A DNA stretch of 64,000 nucleotides from Psychrobacillus sp044762745. GTDB taxonomy: Bacteria; Bacillota; Bacilli; Bacillales_A; Planococcaceae. Under the pieces are notes generated by a model, which saw nothing but the letters and a program-made list of their open reading frames with translations, had not been told where the DNA came from and did no database searches. A program made the translations under genes and the position numbers. This document shows, in pieces, positions 50,376-58,747 of the stretch; position 1 is the stretch's first letter, and every line of letters begins with the position of its first letter. The stretch spans positions 36,580-100,579 of the forward strand of contig NZ_JBIWEX010000018.1 in NCBI RefSeq assembly GCF_044762745.1. Reading direction: 5' to 3'.

Positions 50376-50891
50376 TTGCTAGAAGAACATGCAAAGATTA
50401 TACAATTTATCGGGGTAGCAGACGGAATAACTGGCAGAAAAAAGCTGCAAAAAATGGTGTACATCGCTAAAAAGTTAGACTATCCATATAAAGAAAAATA
50501 CGAGTTTCATGTGTATGGTCCGTATTCGCATGAGCTCACATTGCGAATAGAAGAACTATGTAATATGGGTTTTTTGCAAGAGGAAAGACAAGATAAAGGG
50601 TCATACGTACAGTACAAATATCAAATGACGGATGCAGGTGAGCATTTTACACAAATGGCACAAGTGGAAGAAGCAACTCCAGCGCTTATCACATGCATTA
50701 CACAAATGAAAAACAAAAGCTCCCGCTTTCTGGAGCTAGTGTCGACTCTATTGTTTTTCGACCATCTTCCAAAAGAAGAACAAATCGAAAAGCTTCATGC
50801 TGTGAAAGGGAAATTAAATTTCACAGAAGAAGAAATTAACGAGGCATATGAATTCGTCATGAATCTAATGAACCTGAGAACTGTCCAATAG
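50376..50891 (+). CDS. ywgA: YwgA family protein
   Basis: 171 residues, DUF/YwgA family, predicted soluble and helical with a winged-helix-like core: IIQFIGVADGITGRKKLQKMVYIAKKLDYPYKEKYEFHVYGPYSHEL (in pieces, about 8-54) and LRIEELCNMGFLQEE. The function is unknown in any organism known to me. TTG 50376 follows AAGGTGGG. Its location after the ywfO-like gene matches the conserved B. subtilis order. Confidence 0.87.
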   Translation: MLEEHAKIIQFIGVADGITGRKKLQKMVYIAKKLDYPYKEKYEFHVYGPYSHELTLRIEELCNMGFLQEERQDKGSYVQYKYQMTDAGEHFTQMAQVEEATPALITCITQMKNKSSRFLELVSTLLFFDHLPKEEQIEKLHAVKGKLNFTEEEINEAYEFVMNLMNLRTVQ

Positions 50892-50942
50892 GGTAACGGG
50901 TTTCGTTACCTACCCGCAAACATTAAAAATATAATCTAAAAT

Positions 50943-50969
50943 GACTATCAATTTGATAGTCGTTTTTTT
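50943..50969 (+). terminator. Terminator after ywgA
   Basis: TGACTATCA pairs with TGATAGTCG-type arm around ATT, followed by seven T. Confidence 0.85.
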
Positions 50970-51031
50970 GTTGCCACTCTGGGATTTATTTATAATGCCA
51001 TTATGTGGCTATAACAGAAATACGTCTCACT

Positions 51032-52297
51032 TCAAAACGATTCATTTCCCCCTTTAACTTTAGTTTGTACTTTTGCCGGTTTGTGTTGCTTCCAGATAAT
51101 GCTTTGCAGGAATATACCAGTCATACCAATAATGGATAGTCCGATACCGATTGTTTTAAAGGCGGTCAGTACCCCTAATTGTGTTATTAATAGTCCACCG
51201 AGAAGGGGTCCGGCAATAAAAAGGATACTCATTAAGGAATCTATTATACCGGTAACCCTTCCTATAGCTTCTTTAGGTGGTTCAGTTTGAATGAGGTAAT
51301 TTACGGTAGTAAAAGTTAACCCATTTCCGATTCCACCAATAATAGAAAGACAGATTGCAAGTGCTATGAAATTGTAATGCAATAGGAATCCAAAACCTCC
51401 AGTCATTACACCGATTAGAAGACTTCCGGTACCGAAAAACCAACCAAGTTTAGAGATTTTTTTAAGTCTGTTTAGAAGTATGACCACAAGGAGCGATCCG
51501 ATTCCAATAGCTGAAATTGCCCAGCCAGTATACCCGGGTTTGTTAGGGAACACCTCACTAAACAAAGTTACAATCTGTGAGTCAATCATTTGTATTGTTA
51601 AGGTGCTGAATATCCCGAATATGATACTCGAAAAAAGGATTTTGCTTTTTAAAACAATCTGCCAACCTTCTTTCCAAGAACGTAGAAATCCTGATTGTGT
51701 GTCTCCTATTTCTACACTTGTTTCGATTTCTTGTACCTTGATTTGTGTTAGGAGTATTCCGGAAAAAGTGAAAGCTATAGCGTTTAATGCAATGGAAACG
51801 TTCGGGGAAAATATTCCTGCCACTGAACCTCCCATGAGCGGACCAATCACCTTTACCAACTGAAACAGACTTCCATTAATAGTGATTGCTTGTATAATGT
51901 TTTTTTCGTCAATGATATTTCTCATCAATCCCTGCTGTGCAGGAAGGCTTATTACTCCCGCAGTGTTTCTTAAAAACAGGATTGGCAAAGCTAGCCAGGG
52001 GGTAGGCGTAAAGACAAGCAACAAAGTTAACACTGCACGAAACCAGTCAGAATAGATAAGGATTTTCCGCTTATTTCTTCGGTCTGCAAATACACCTGCA
52101 AATTGTCCTAAAAGTATACTAGGAATGGCATACATGATAGGGATTAGAGCAATCAGCATCGGGTCAGCCTTCCATGTATACCTGAATAAGATAAGTACCC
52201 CAACAAAATCAAACCAGTTTCCTAAGTTGGCTAAAGTATTAGCAGTAAAGAATTTAATAAAATTGCCATTGCGCCATATTGATATTTCCTTGTTCAT
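51032..52297 (-). CDS. MFS transporter (MFS_3-like exporter)
   Basis: 421 residues with about 12 hydrophobic segments, beginning EISIWRNGNFIKFFTANTLA and with the loop 2-3 motif LLGQFAGVFADRRNKRKILIYSDW (split, about 62-85). It is of the macrolide-efflux/MFS_3 kind, probably an exporter. ATG 52297 follows GGAGGG; an upstream ATG (52336) has no ribosome site. Directly upstream lie three 11-bp direct repeats and, in the same direction, a winged-helix/TPR regulator gene, its likely controller. Substrate unknown. Confidence 0.85.
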   Translation of the reverse strand: MNKEISIWRNGNFIKFFTANTLANLGNWFDFVGVLILFRYTWKADPMLIALIPIMYAIPSILLGQFAGVFADRRNKRKILIYSDWFRAVLTLLLVFTPTPWLALPILFLRNTAGVISLPAQQGLMRNIIDEKNIIQAITINGSLFQLVKVIGPLMGGSVAGIFSPNVSIALNAIAFTFSGILLTQIKVQEIETSVEIGDTQSGFLRSWKEGWQIVLKSKILFSSIIFGIFSTLTIQMIDSQIVTLFSEVFPNKPGYTGWAISAIGIGSLLVVILLNRLKKISKLGWFFGTGSLLIGVMTGGFGFLLHYNFIALAICLSIIGGIGNGLTFTTVNYLIQTEPPKEAIGRVTGIIDSLMSILFIAGPLLGGLLITQLGVLTAFKTIGIGLSIIGMTGIFLQSIIWKQHKPAKVQTKVKGGNESF

Positions 52298-52346
52298 AAA
52301 TAATCCCTCCACGTTAGTGTCTCTAATACCGAGCATAACGAGTAAT

Positions 52347-52379
52347 TATCAGAGGAATATCAGAGGAATATCAGAGGAA
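52347..52379 (-). promoter_or_regulatory. Three 11-bp direct repeats, probable operator of the exporter gene
   Basis: TATCAGAGGAA is repeated three times without a gap (52347, 52358, 52369); on the gene's strand it reads TTCCTCTGATA. Eleven bases is one helical turn, the spacing used by OmpR/SARP-type winged-helix activators. The block sits 50 to 82 bases before the MFS start and 25 bases after the regulator stop. Confidence 0.65.
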
Positions 52380-52403
52380 ACAGAAATAAAAAAATTTTAG
52401 CAA

Positions 52404-53546
52404 TTATTTTAAGTGATATTTTAACTGAATTTCAATTTTGCTATGTAATTCATTTAATTTGTACTCTTGTATATACTTTTTCTTTAATTCTTGATAGTAA
52501 GTTTGCAGTCTACCATTCATTCCAAACTCCTCTAAATAAAACAGAATCATATTTATATTTATTATCATACCAGGTATGAATTTAGCTTCCTGGAGTAGCT
52601 GAAATCCTTCATCAATATAATCTTCGGCTTTCGATTCATTCTTTTTGAGAAGGCTATAAATACCTTTAATAATTGAAAAATCCGCATTTTCTCTAAGATA
52701 AGGATAATTTACGAGGGCTTTTTTCGTTTCTTCCATCCTTTCCTCTATCTTCTGAAAGTTCTTTTGAAGTAAGGCAATATATAGTTCTGAAAGTAAGATC
52801 AACGGTACGAATCCTTTGATGTTTTTTTCCTCTATCTCTTTTTTAGATTGATGAAGAAGGGTAGTTGCTTCATCGAGTTGTTTTGTGAAAATCAAAAGGT
52901 ATAGCCGATTTAACAACTTCATTTCTAATCGATAATATTCAGGTATTTCTTCGGCAGATAAAGCACACGTAAAGTAATCAAGGCATTGCATCTTATCTGA
53001 TTCAATAAATGAATAGATGTGTAATAAATAAAAGCATTTTTCCCAAAAGGAGATTTCCGGTTCTTCAAGGAACCAACTGAAATTCCCTTTCATGAAATGG
53101 AGGTAAAGAAGGTTAGGCAAATCGATTTGGAAGCCAAACGCATTCTGATTTTCTTCTAAAAGCTTTAGAGCATCACCCTGTCCGTAGAGATGATATTTGT
53201 GAAAAAGGCTTTTGACTTGTGTGGATACTTCGTTGTCCTTTAATAATGGACTTTCATGTACCTCTTTCGTTGACAGAAGGTATCCTTGGCCTCTGATCGT
53301 TTCAATTTTAACCATGGATGAAAGGGGTTCAATTTTTTTTCTAACTCGATAAATATGGTCATCTACAGTTCTATCGACTGGATCTTCCATTGGCCAAACA
53401 GCGTCCAAGAGGTCCTCCCTTGAAAAAATTCGTGAAGGATTTTGATATAAAAATTTAAATAATTGATATTCCCTCGGTAAAAAAAATATTTTTTCGGAAC
53501 GATATGTTACTTTATAACCTGTGTTGGAAAACTTGATCTTCTCCAT
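52404..53546 (-). CDS. OmpR/SARP-like winged-helix regulator with TPR-like C-terminus
   Basis: 380 residues. The N-terminal winged helix (about 15-95: FFLPREYQLFKFLYQNPSRIFSREDLLDAVWPMEDPVDRTVDDHIYRVRKKI, in pieces, then IRGQGYLL) is of the OmpR/PhoB C-terminal type. There is no receiver domain; instead helical repeats follow to the end (about 120-380), like the activation domain of SARP or BREX-style regulators. ATG 53546 follows GAGGTGA by seven bases. It probably activates the MFS gene 106 bases downstream via the 11-bp repeats. The inducer is unknown. Confidence 0.8.
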   Translation of the reverse strand: MEKIKFSNTGYKVTYRSEKIFFLPREYQLFKFLYQNPSRIFSREDLLDAVWPMEDPVDRTVDDHIYRVRKKIEPLSSMVKIETIRGQGYLLSTKEVHESPLLKDNEVSTQVKSLFHKYHLYGQGDALKLLEENQNAFGFQIDLPNLLYLHFMKGNFSWFLEEPEISFWEKCFYLLHIYSFIESDKMQCLDYFTCALSAEEIPEYYRLEMKLLNRLYLLIFTKQLDEATTLLHQSKKEIEEKNIKGFVPLILLSELYIALLQKNFQKIEERMEETKKALVNYPYLRENADFSIIKGIYSLLKKNESKAEDYIDEGFQLLQEAKFIPGMIININMILFYLEEFGMNGRLQTYYQELKKKYIQEYKLNELHSKIEIQLKYHLK

Positions 53547-53683
53547 TCTTTTCACCTCAACAAAATGGAATAATTTTTTATAGTTCATTTTAACAGATAG
53601 TTAATGGGGGCCTCTTTCTCATTAAATATACCTTAAAAGAACGGTGTCGTTAATCGAAAGAAATTGATGTCCTTTTTGTTGAA

Positions 53684-53748
53684 CCTGTTGAACTAACAGG
53701 GGCAAAAGTTGAACAGAGAAACATTATTATAGTGTTTCTCTGTTTTAA
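53684..53748 (+). terminator. Stand-alone terminator-like hairpin in the 347-base gap before the zinc genes
   Basis: AACAGAGAAACA (53712-53723) pairs perfectly with TGTTTCTCTGTT (53733-53744), followed by TTAAAT; a smaller palindrome CCTGTT...AACAGG lies at 53684-53700. No gene precedes them on this strand, so they may be left over from a lost gene. Apart from the Zur-type box at 53848-53868 I see nothing else in the gap 53547-53893. Confidence 0.55.
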
Positions 53749-53847
53749 ATAAACTAAAGCGTGCTTGTGCTGGAAGTCATTCAAACTCATTTTCAACTAA
53801 TCATTTTAATTTAATGTTGCACTATATTAGAATTCATTGTATCATTT

Positions 53848-53868
53848 AAATCGTAATGATTACTATTT
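53848..53868. promoter_or_regulatory. Zur-type box before the COG0523 GTPase gene
   Basis: AAATCGTAAT, one base, ATTACTATTT: a near-perfect inverted repeat (one mismatch) matching the zinc-uptake repressor box of Bacillus. It lies 26 bases before the ATG, where bound Zur would block transcription when zinc is plentiful. Confidence 0.8.
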
Positions 53869-53893
53869 ACAAAATAAAAATTGGAGGGAATGT

Positions 53894-55081
53894 ATGAAAA
53901 AATCGATTCCGGTTACCGTTTTAAGTGGATACCTAGGTGCAGGAAAAACTACGGTGTTAAATCACTTATTGGCAAATAAAGAAGGGAGGAAAATAGCTGT
54001 TATCGTAAATGACATGAGTGAAATTAATATTGATTCTCAACTCATTCAGAATGGTGGTTTTTCACGCACAGAAGAAAAATTAGTTGAACTTACAAATGGT
54101 TGTATCTGTTGTACACTTCGAGAAGATTTGATGATTGAAGTGGAAAAGCTCGCTAAGCAAGGAAATATCGATTATTTAGTTATTGAGTCAACCGGTATTT
54201 CTGAACCGATTCCCGTTGCACAAACGTTTACATATATCGATGAAGAAGTTGGTATAGATTTATCACGATATTGTAGATTAGATTCCATGATAACAGTAGT
54301 AGATGCTTTCCGATTCTGGAGTGACTATGAGAGCGGAGAAACCCTCCTTGAACGTAAACAAACGGACGATGTTCTCGACAATCGGGATGTTTCGGATTTA
54401 TTAATTGATCAAATTGAATTTGCAAATATTTTACTGATAAGTAAAACGGATTTAGTTACACCTGAATACATAAGAGCATTTAGATCCTTTTTAGTTAAAA
54501 TGAATCCCGAAGCCACAATCATAACGATAGAGAATGGGGTAGTGTCACCTTCAGAAATCCTAGACCAAGGTCTATTTAACTTCGAGAAAGCTAGTCAAGG
54601 AGCTGGATGGATTAAAGAATTAAATGAGGAACATGTCCCGGAGACAGAAGAGTATGGAATCACATCTTTTGTTTATAGAAGAAAACGCCCATTCCACCCA
54701 GAACGTTGGTACGCTTGGTTGAATACTTTTCCACAAGAAATTGTTCGATCCAAAGGATTCTTTTGGCTCGCAACTCGAAATAACATGGCAGGTTTACTTT
54801 CTCAAGCTGGTTCTTCACTCCAAATCCAGGGTGCTGGTCATTGGATTGCATCACTGCCAAAATCTGAGCAAGAAATGATTTTTCAAGAAGATTCTTCTTT
54901 GAAATCAAGATGGGATGATGTTCATGGAGACCGACAAACAGAAATGGTATGGATAGGACTTGATATGAATCGGGATGAAATCGAGTCCCAGCTTGATGAA
55001 TGTTTGTTAACTGATGCAGAAATGGAAAGTGACTGGACAAAGCTGTCCGATCCACTTCCTCCTTTTATTGAAGCAAATTGA
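53894..55081 (+). CDS. COG0523 GTPase, zinc metallochaperone (YciC/ZagA-like)
   Basis: 395 residues of the CobW/COG0523 family. Walker A is VLSGYLGAGKTTVLNHLL (about 8-25), the metal-binding CxCC is LTNGCICCTLREDL (about 72-85), IESTGISEPIPVAQTF follows, and SKTDLV (about 196) is the base-recognition motif. The CobW C-terminal domain begins at about 255 (GITSFVYRRKRPFHPERWYAWL). Such proteins deliver zinc to enzymes, using GTP, under zinc starvation. ATG 53894 follows TTGGAGGG. A Zur-type box lies before it, and zinc-linked genes follow. Confidence 0.92.
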   Translation: MKKSIPVTVLSGYLGAGKTTVLNHLLANKEGRKIAVIVNDMSEINIDSQLIQNGGFSRTEEKLVELTNGCICCTLREDLMIEVEKLAKQGNIDYLVIESTGISEPIPVAQTFTYIDEEVGIDLSRYCRLDSMITVVDAFRFWSDYESGETLLERKQTDDVLDNRDVSDLLIDQIEFANILLISKTDLVTPEYIRAFRSFLVKMNPEATIITIENGVVSPSEILDQGLFNFEKASQGAGWIKELNEEHVPETEEYGITSFVYRRKRPFHPERWYAWLNTFPQEIVRSKGFFWLATRNNMAGLLSQAGSSLQIQGAGHWIASLPKSEQEMIFQEDSSLKSRWDDVHGDRQTEMVWIGLDMNRDEIESQLDECLLTDAEMESDWTKLSDPLPPFIEAN

Positions 55082-55252
55082 AAATTAGGCTAGTCTTTAT
55101 GTTACTTGTAGACAGTTGAACAGCTATCTAGAAAGTCTGTTTTTTGAAACCAATAGTTTAGTTAATTATCCAACTAAGAAAAGTCATTCAAAGGGCAGTT
55201 AGAATTTTCACAACACACCTGGAATAATTTGAAAATATAAGGAGGGATACTA

Positions 55253-55402
55253 ATGAGAGTAAATATTACATTGGCCTGCACAGAGACAGGTGACCGAAAT
55301 TACATTACGAAGAAAAATAAACGAAATAATCCAGAACGTATTGAATTGAAGAAATATTGTCCACGATTAAGAAAAGTGACTTTGCATAGAGAAACAAAGT
55401 AA
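55253..55402 (+). CDS. rpmG: 50S ribosomal protein L33, zinc-independent type
   Basis: A 49-residue gene, MRVNITLACTETGDRNYITK and on to TLHRETK. The zinc form of L33 has C-x2-C near the N-terminus; here the second Cys is Thr (CTETG), and the C-terminal KKYCPRLRKV keeps one Cys, so zinc cannot be bound in the usual way. AAGGAGGG lies before ATG 55253. In B. subtilis such C-minus ribosomal paralogs replace zinc-containing ones during zinc starvation; the location between Zur-box genes supports that here. It is probably transcribed with the GTPase gene 171 bases upstream. Confidence 0.9.
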   Translation: MRVNITLACTETGDRNYITKKNKRNNPERIELKKYCPRLRKVTLHRETK

Positions 55403-55459
55403 AAATTTTACTTATAATAAATGATTCTTGACGTTCAAATAGGATATGTTTATAACTGC

Positions 55460-55480
55460 AAATAGTAATAATTACCATTT
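55460..55480. promoter_or_regulatory. Zur-type box before the zinT-like gene
   Basis: AAATAGTAAT, one base, ATTACCATTT: inverted repeat with one mismatch, very similar to the box at 53848, ending 19 bases before ATG 55500. Confidence 0.8.
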
Positions 55481-55499
55481 GTAAAAAGGAGTGCTATTA

Positions 55500-56219
55500 A
55501 TGAAAATTTCATTTGCAACAGGGCTAAGTGTATTAGCGATTAGTTCACTACTAGTAGGGTGTCAGACTTCAGAACCAGCTGAAGGCTCTACTGAAACAAA
55601 AGAGAAAACATCTGAAAGTCACACACCTGTAAGTGAAAGTGATCACGAACACGAACATAGCCATGCACATGATGAAGAAACAAAACAAATTTATGACGGC
55701 TTTTTTGAAGACAGCCAAGTGAGTGATCGTTCACTTATTGATTGGGAAGGCGACTGGCAATCAGTATATCCATACCTACAGGATGGTACACTTGACGAGG
55801 TATTTGCTTATAAAGCCGAACAGAAAGATGCCATGACATCTGAAGAGTACAAGGAGTATTATAATAAAGGGTATGAAACAGATGTTGACCGAATCATGAT
55901 TCAAGGTGATAATGTAACGTTCTTCAAAAATGGAAAAGAAAATTCAGGTGAGTATATTTATGATGGATACGAAATCCTAACATATGATGCTGGAAATAGA
56001 GGGGTAAGATACATATTTAAACTAGTAGAAAAAAGTGAAGGGCTTCCTCAATTTATTCAATTTAGTGATCATAGTATCAAACAGAATCTATCTGGCCACT
56101 ACCATTTGTATTGGGGTGACGACCGTAAGGCTTTACTTGATGAAGTCACAAATTGGCCTACCTACTATCCATCTGAAATGGATGGACATGATATTGCACA
56201 CGAAATGATGGTGCATTAA
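55500..56219 (+). CDS. zinT: ZinT-domain zinc-binding lipoprotein
   Basis: 239 residues: a lipoprotein signal peptide ending in the lipobox LLVGC (Cys about 21), an acidic, His-rich linker (SDHEHEHSHAHDEE, about 48-61) that would gather zinc, and a ZinT domain (about 63-239: IYDGFFEDSQVSDRSLIDWEGDWQSVYPYL, in part; VRYIFKLV; HYHLYWGDDRKALLDEVTNWPTYYPSEMDGHDIAHEMMVH). ZinT domains, free or fused to AdcA, catch zinc outside the cell and pass it to the ABC importer. AAGGAGTG precedes ATG 55500. The Zur-type box upstream makes it a zinc-starvation gene. Confidence 0.92.
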   Translation: MKISFATGLSVLAISSLLVGCQTSEPAEGSTETKEKTSESHTPVSESDHEHEHSHAHDEETKQIYDGFFEDSQVSDRSLIDWEGDWQSVYPYLQDGTLDEVFAYKAEQKDAMTSEEYKEYYNKGYETDVDRIMIQGDNVTFFKNGKENSGEYIYDGYEILTYDAGNRGVRYIFKLVEKSEGLPQFIQFSDHSIKQNLSGHYHLYWGDDRKALLDEVTNWPTYYPSEMDGHDIAHEMMVH

Positions 56220-56714
56220 ATTTTAAGCGTAATAATGTTTTTACTTTGAAATAGTAAATTTGAAACTAAAATTTAGTTATTTTTCGTATTAATCTAACGG
56301 GTGCTTGTACGGCCGAGCCTACGCGTGCCGAAAGCCAAATGGTTGAAGCGATTGAGCTTCATAATGTTAGTAAATCGAGAGGGCTAATGCCTTAAGCGCA
56401 GCAGAAGGCGGATTTTTCAAGTAAGTAAAGACTATATAGTGTGAGAGGCTGACTCTTTCAGATTAATATAATCTGGTAAGGGTCGGCTTTTTTTAAATTC
56501 TAAATTATTTTAAAAAAATGAATTGCCATAATTAACTGGTATTAGTGTACAGTTGGTTGTGCAGTGTTAACAAATCCATTTTTTCCATTGTGTGTCATTA
56601 ACAATGAAACTACGTTTAAATTGGCTATAAGGTCTAACGACTCAAGTGTAATAAGCTTGTATAATAAGCATTGTTAACAACTGGAAGCGAGAATTAACTT
56701 AATGGAGGTTTCAA
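56220..56714 (+). other. 495-base intergenic region with possible gene remnant and terminator
   Basis: Between about 56290 and 56396 the sequence is more GC-rich and one frame stays open with a protein-like reading (GACTAEPTRAESQMVEAIEL, then HNVSKSRGLMP and a stop), but there is no start codon or ribosome site, so it may be the tail of a lost gene. At 56448-56494 GCTGACTCTT pairs with AAGGGTCGGC before seven T: a good terminator for whatever was upstream. From 56500 to 56700 I see only A/T-rich promoter-like DNA. Confidence 0.4.
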
Positions 56715-58130
56715 ATGGAAAAAGAAAAAAATGTAAAAAAGAAGAGGTTTCAACTCCCGCATATTTATGTCATCCTATTTATATTCAGTGCTCTGGCGGC
56801 CATTTCGACTTACTTTATTCCTGCAGGTCAGTTTGAGCGTGTGCCAGGTCCTGACGGAAGAACAGCGATTGATCCGAACTCATTTTCACATGTGGAATCT
56901 GCACCAATTGGTATAGCCGATTTCCTTACTGTTATTCCGCGGGGACTGATTGATGCTGGAGAAATTGTATTTTTCACATTTATTATCGGCGGTATGTTTA
57001 TGGTGCTGAAGACAACGGGAATAATTGAAGTAGTTGTTGACAGGCTGGCCAACCGTTTTGCAAAAAAAAGTATTTTGCTGATCCCGATTTTAACAACAGT
57101 ATTTGCGATTGGAGCAACTTTAATCGGAACCCCTGAGCTTTCTCTAGTTTATATCCCTGTTATTATGCCATTAATCATTGCTTTAGGGTATGATTCCATT
57201 GTGGCTGCTGCGATTGCTCTTGTCGGTACGGTTGTCGGGTTTACTACCGGAGTTTTAAACCCGATCAACGTCGGCTTATCGCAAAAAATTGTAGGTATCC
57301 CGGTTTTTTCAGGATTGGAACTGCGTCTAATTCTTTTTATTGTCTGTATATCGGTTGGAATCTATTTCATCATGCGCTATGCAAAAAAGGTACAGCAAAA
57401 TCCTTTAAACAGCTATGTTTATGAAGATGACCAAGAAAAAAGAGAACTTTACAAGCAGAAAGAAAAAATTGAAGCAAAAAGCATGAACACAAGACAAAAA
57501 TATGCTTCGGTTGTTGCTCTCCTCTTCCTTGGAATGTTAGTGTATGGTGTGCTTCAGCTCGGCTGGTTCATGGTAGAGATGGCAGGTCTGTTTATCTTTA
57601 TGGGGATCGTTGTCGGCCTGATTGCCGGACTGAACGCAACCCAGATTTCTAACGCCTTTACGGAAGGATTCCGTGATGTGCTCATGGGAGCAATTATTAT
57701 TGGTCTTGCCCGGTCGGTCGCTGTTGTGCTTGAAGACGGTCAAATTATGGATACGATCGTTTACAACCTGGGTTCACTGGTTGGTGAGATGCCATCTGTC
57801 CTTGGTGCTGTAGGAATGTATCTGGTACAGCTGACCATTAACTTTATTATCCCGTCCGGAAGTGGACAGGCCTTAGTAACGATGCCGATTATGGGGCCGC
57901 TTGCAGACATTATCGGGGTGACCAGACAGACAGCTGTGCTTGCGTTCCAGCTCGGAGACGGTTTTGCCCATATTCTATTCCCGACTTCTGGTTACTTTAT
58001 GGCTGCACTCGTTATCGCTGGCGTAGCCTGGCAAAAATGGATTCGTTTCTATATGCCATTATTCCTTGTATTTTCAGGAATTGGGATTGTCACGTTAGTT
58101 ATCGCTCAGATGATTCAGTACACAGGCTAA
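56715..58130 (+). CDS. YfcC family membrane transporter
   Basis: 471 residues with about 12 membrane helices, of the YfcC/DcuC-like ion-transporter group (often annotated as a putative basic amino acid antiporter). The opening FQLPHIYVILFIFSALAAISTYFIPAGQFERV (in part, about 12-43), the GTPELSLVYIPVIMPLIIALGYDS loop and the IPSGSGQALVTMPIMGPLADIIGVTRQ motif (about 391-417) are characteristic. GGAGG precedes the ATG. Codons such as CTG, GGC, GCC and CCG are much more common than in the neighbours, which hints at recent transfer. Substrate not proven. Confidence 0.85.
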   Translation: MEKEKNVKKKRFQLPHIYVILFIFSALAAISTYFIPAGQFERVPGPDGRTAIDPNSFSHVESAPIGIADFLTVIPRGLIDAGEIVFFTFIIGGMFMVLKTTGIIEVVVDRLANRFAKKSILLIPILTTVFAIGATLIGTPELSLVYIPVIMPLIIALGYDSIVAAAIALVGTVVGFTTGVLNPINVGLSQKIVGIPVFSGLELRLILFIVCISVGIYFIMRYAKKVQQNPLNSYVYEDDQEKRELYKQKEKIEAKSMNTRQKYASVVALLFLGMLVYGVLQLGWFMVEMAGLFIFMGIVVGLIAGLNATQISNAFTEGFRDVLMGAIIIGLARSVAVVLEDGQIMDTIVYNLGSLVGEMPSVLGAVGMYLVQLTINFIIPSGSGQALVTMPIMGPLADIIGVTRQTAVLAFQLGDGFAHILFPTSGYFMAALVIAGVAWQKWIRFYMPLFLVFSGIGIVTLVIAQMIQYTG

Positions 58131-58157
58131 AGAGCATTTGATTTGAACATGAATAAA

Positions 58158-58330
58158 GCTGGGACAAAATACTGAAGTAGAGATGTAAATCTGAACCTTT
58201 TTCCATTCGTGGAGGAGGTTTTTTTTTTGTGGAAAAATGCAGTGCGTTGTTTAGTTCGGGTTGAACGTTGATATTTGAACGTATGAAAAGCATGAGTCCC
58301 CAACTTTTTTTGCAGGGGGCTTATTTTATT
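58158..58330 (+). repeat. GCTGGGACAAA-type dispersed intergenic element
   Basis: Begins GCTGGGACAAAATACTGAAG and contains two terminator-like hairpins: AACCTTTTTCCA/TGGAGGAGGTT followed by ten T (about 58195-58230), and AGTCCCC/GGGGGCT with T-rich tail (about 58293-58328), plus TTGAACG direct repeats. A second, short start of the same element (GAGGCTGGGACAAAAC) lies at 63906-63921 after speB. The first hairpin can terminate the YfcC transcript. The remaining bases up to 58494 hold a possible reverse-strand terminator (about 58441-58480) and no gene. Confidence 0.55.
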
Positions 58331-58494
58331 TTTAAAGGTTATGGTTAAAAGAAAAGGTTGATTAATCGTAAAATGGTATGATGACGCCTGCCCTACATCG
58401 AATAAAATAGGGATAGAAAACGAATCTTGAACGAGACAAAAAAAGGCATCCTCCTCCCATAAATCGAAAGAAAGACACCTTTCCATACTAGAAA

Positions 58495-58680
58495 TTATTT
58501 ATCGCTAAATAATTTCCCGGCAACCGCGTAATGATTTTTTGGCATGTCCTCGATAAACACGACAACATTCTCAACTGGTGCATTTACTGTTTCGGATACT
58601 GCAGCTGTTACTTTTTCTACTAAAGCTCTTTTTTGTTCTTCCGTACGACCTTCTAGCATTTTTACTGTTACATATGGCAT
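58495..58680 (-). CDS. 4-oxalocrotonate tautomerase family enzyme
   Basis: 61 residues, the usual size. After removal of Met, Pro1 is the catalytic base (MPYVTVKMLEGRTEEQKRAL), followed by VEKVTAAVSETVNAPVENVVVFIEDM with the tautomerase beta strand and PKNHYAVAGKL. It isomerises 2-hydroxymuconate-like enols, though no aromatic degradation genes are adjacent. AAAGGAGG precedes the ATG. It corresponds in place to ywhB of B. subtilis, before the ywhD-pbpG-speE-speB block. Confidence 0.9.
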   Translation of the reverse strand: MPYVTVKMLEGRTEEQKRALVEKVTAAVSETVNAPVENVVVFIEDMPKNHYAVAGKLFSDK

Positions 58681-58747
58681 TTCATTTCCTCCTTTCCTAA
58701 AATTTTCTGTATACTAGATATCATAACAGAACGGAGGGAACTTTCGA

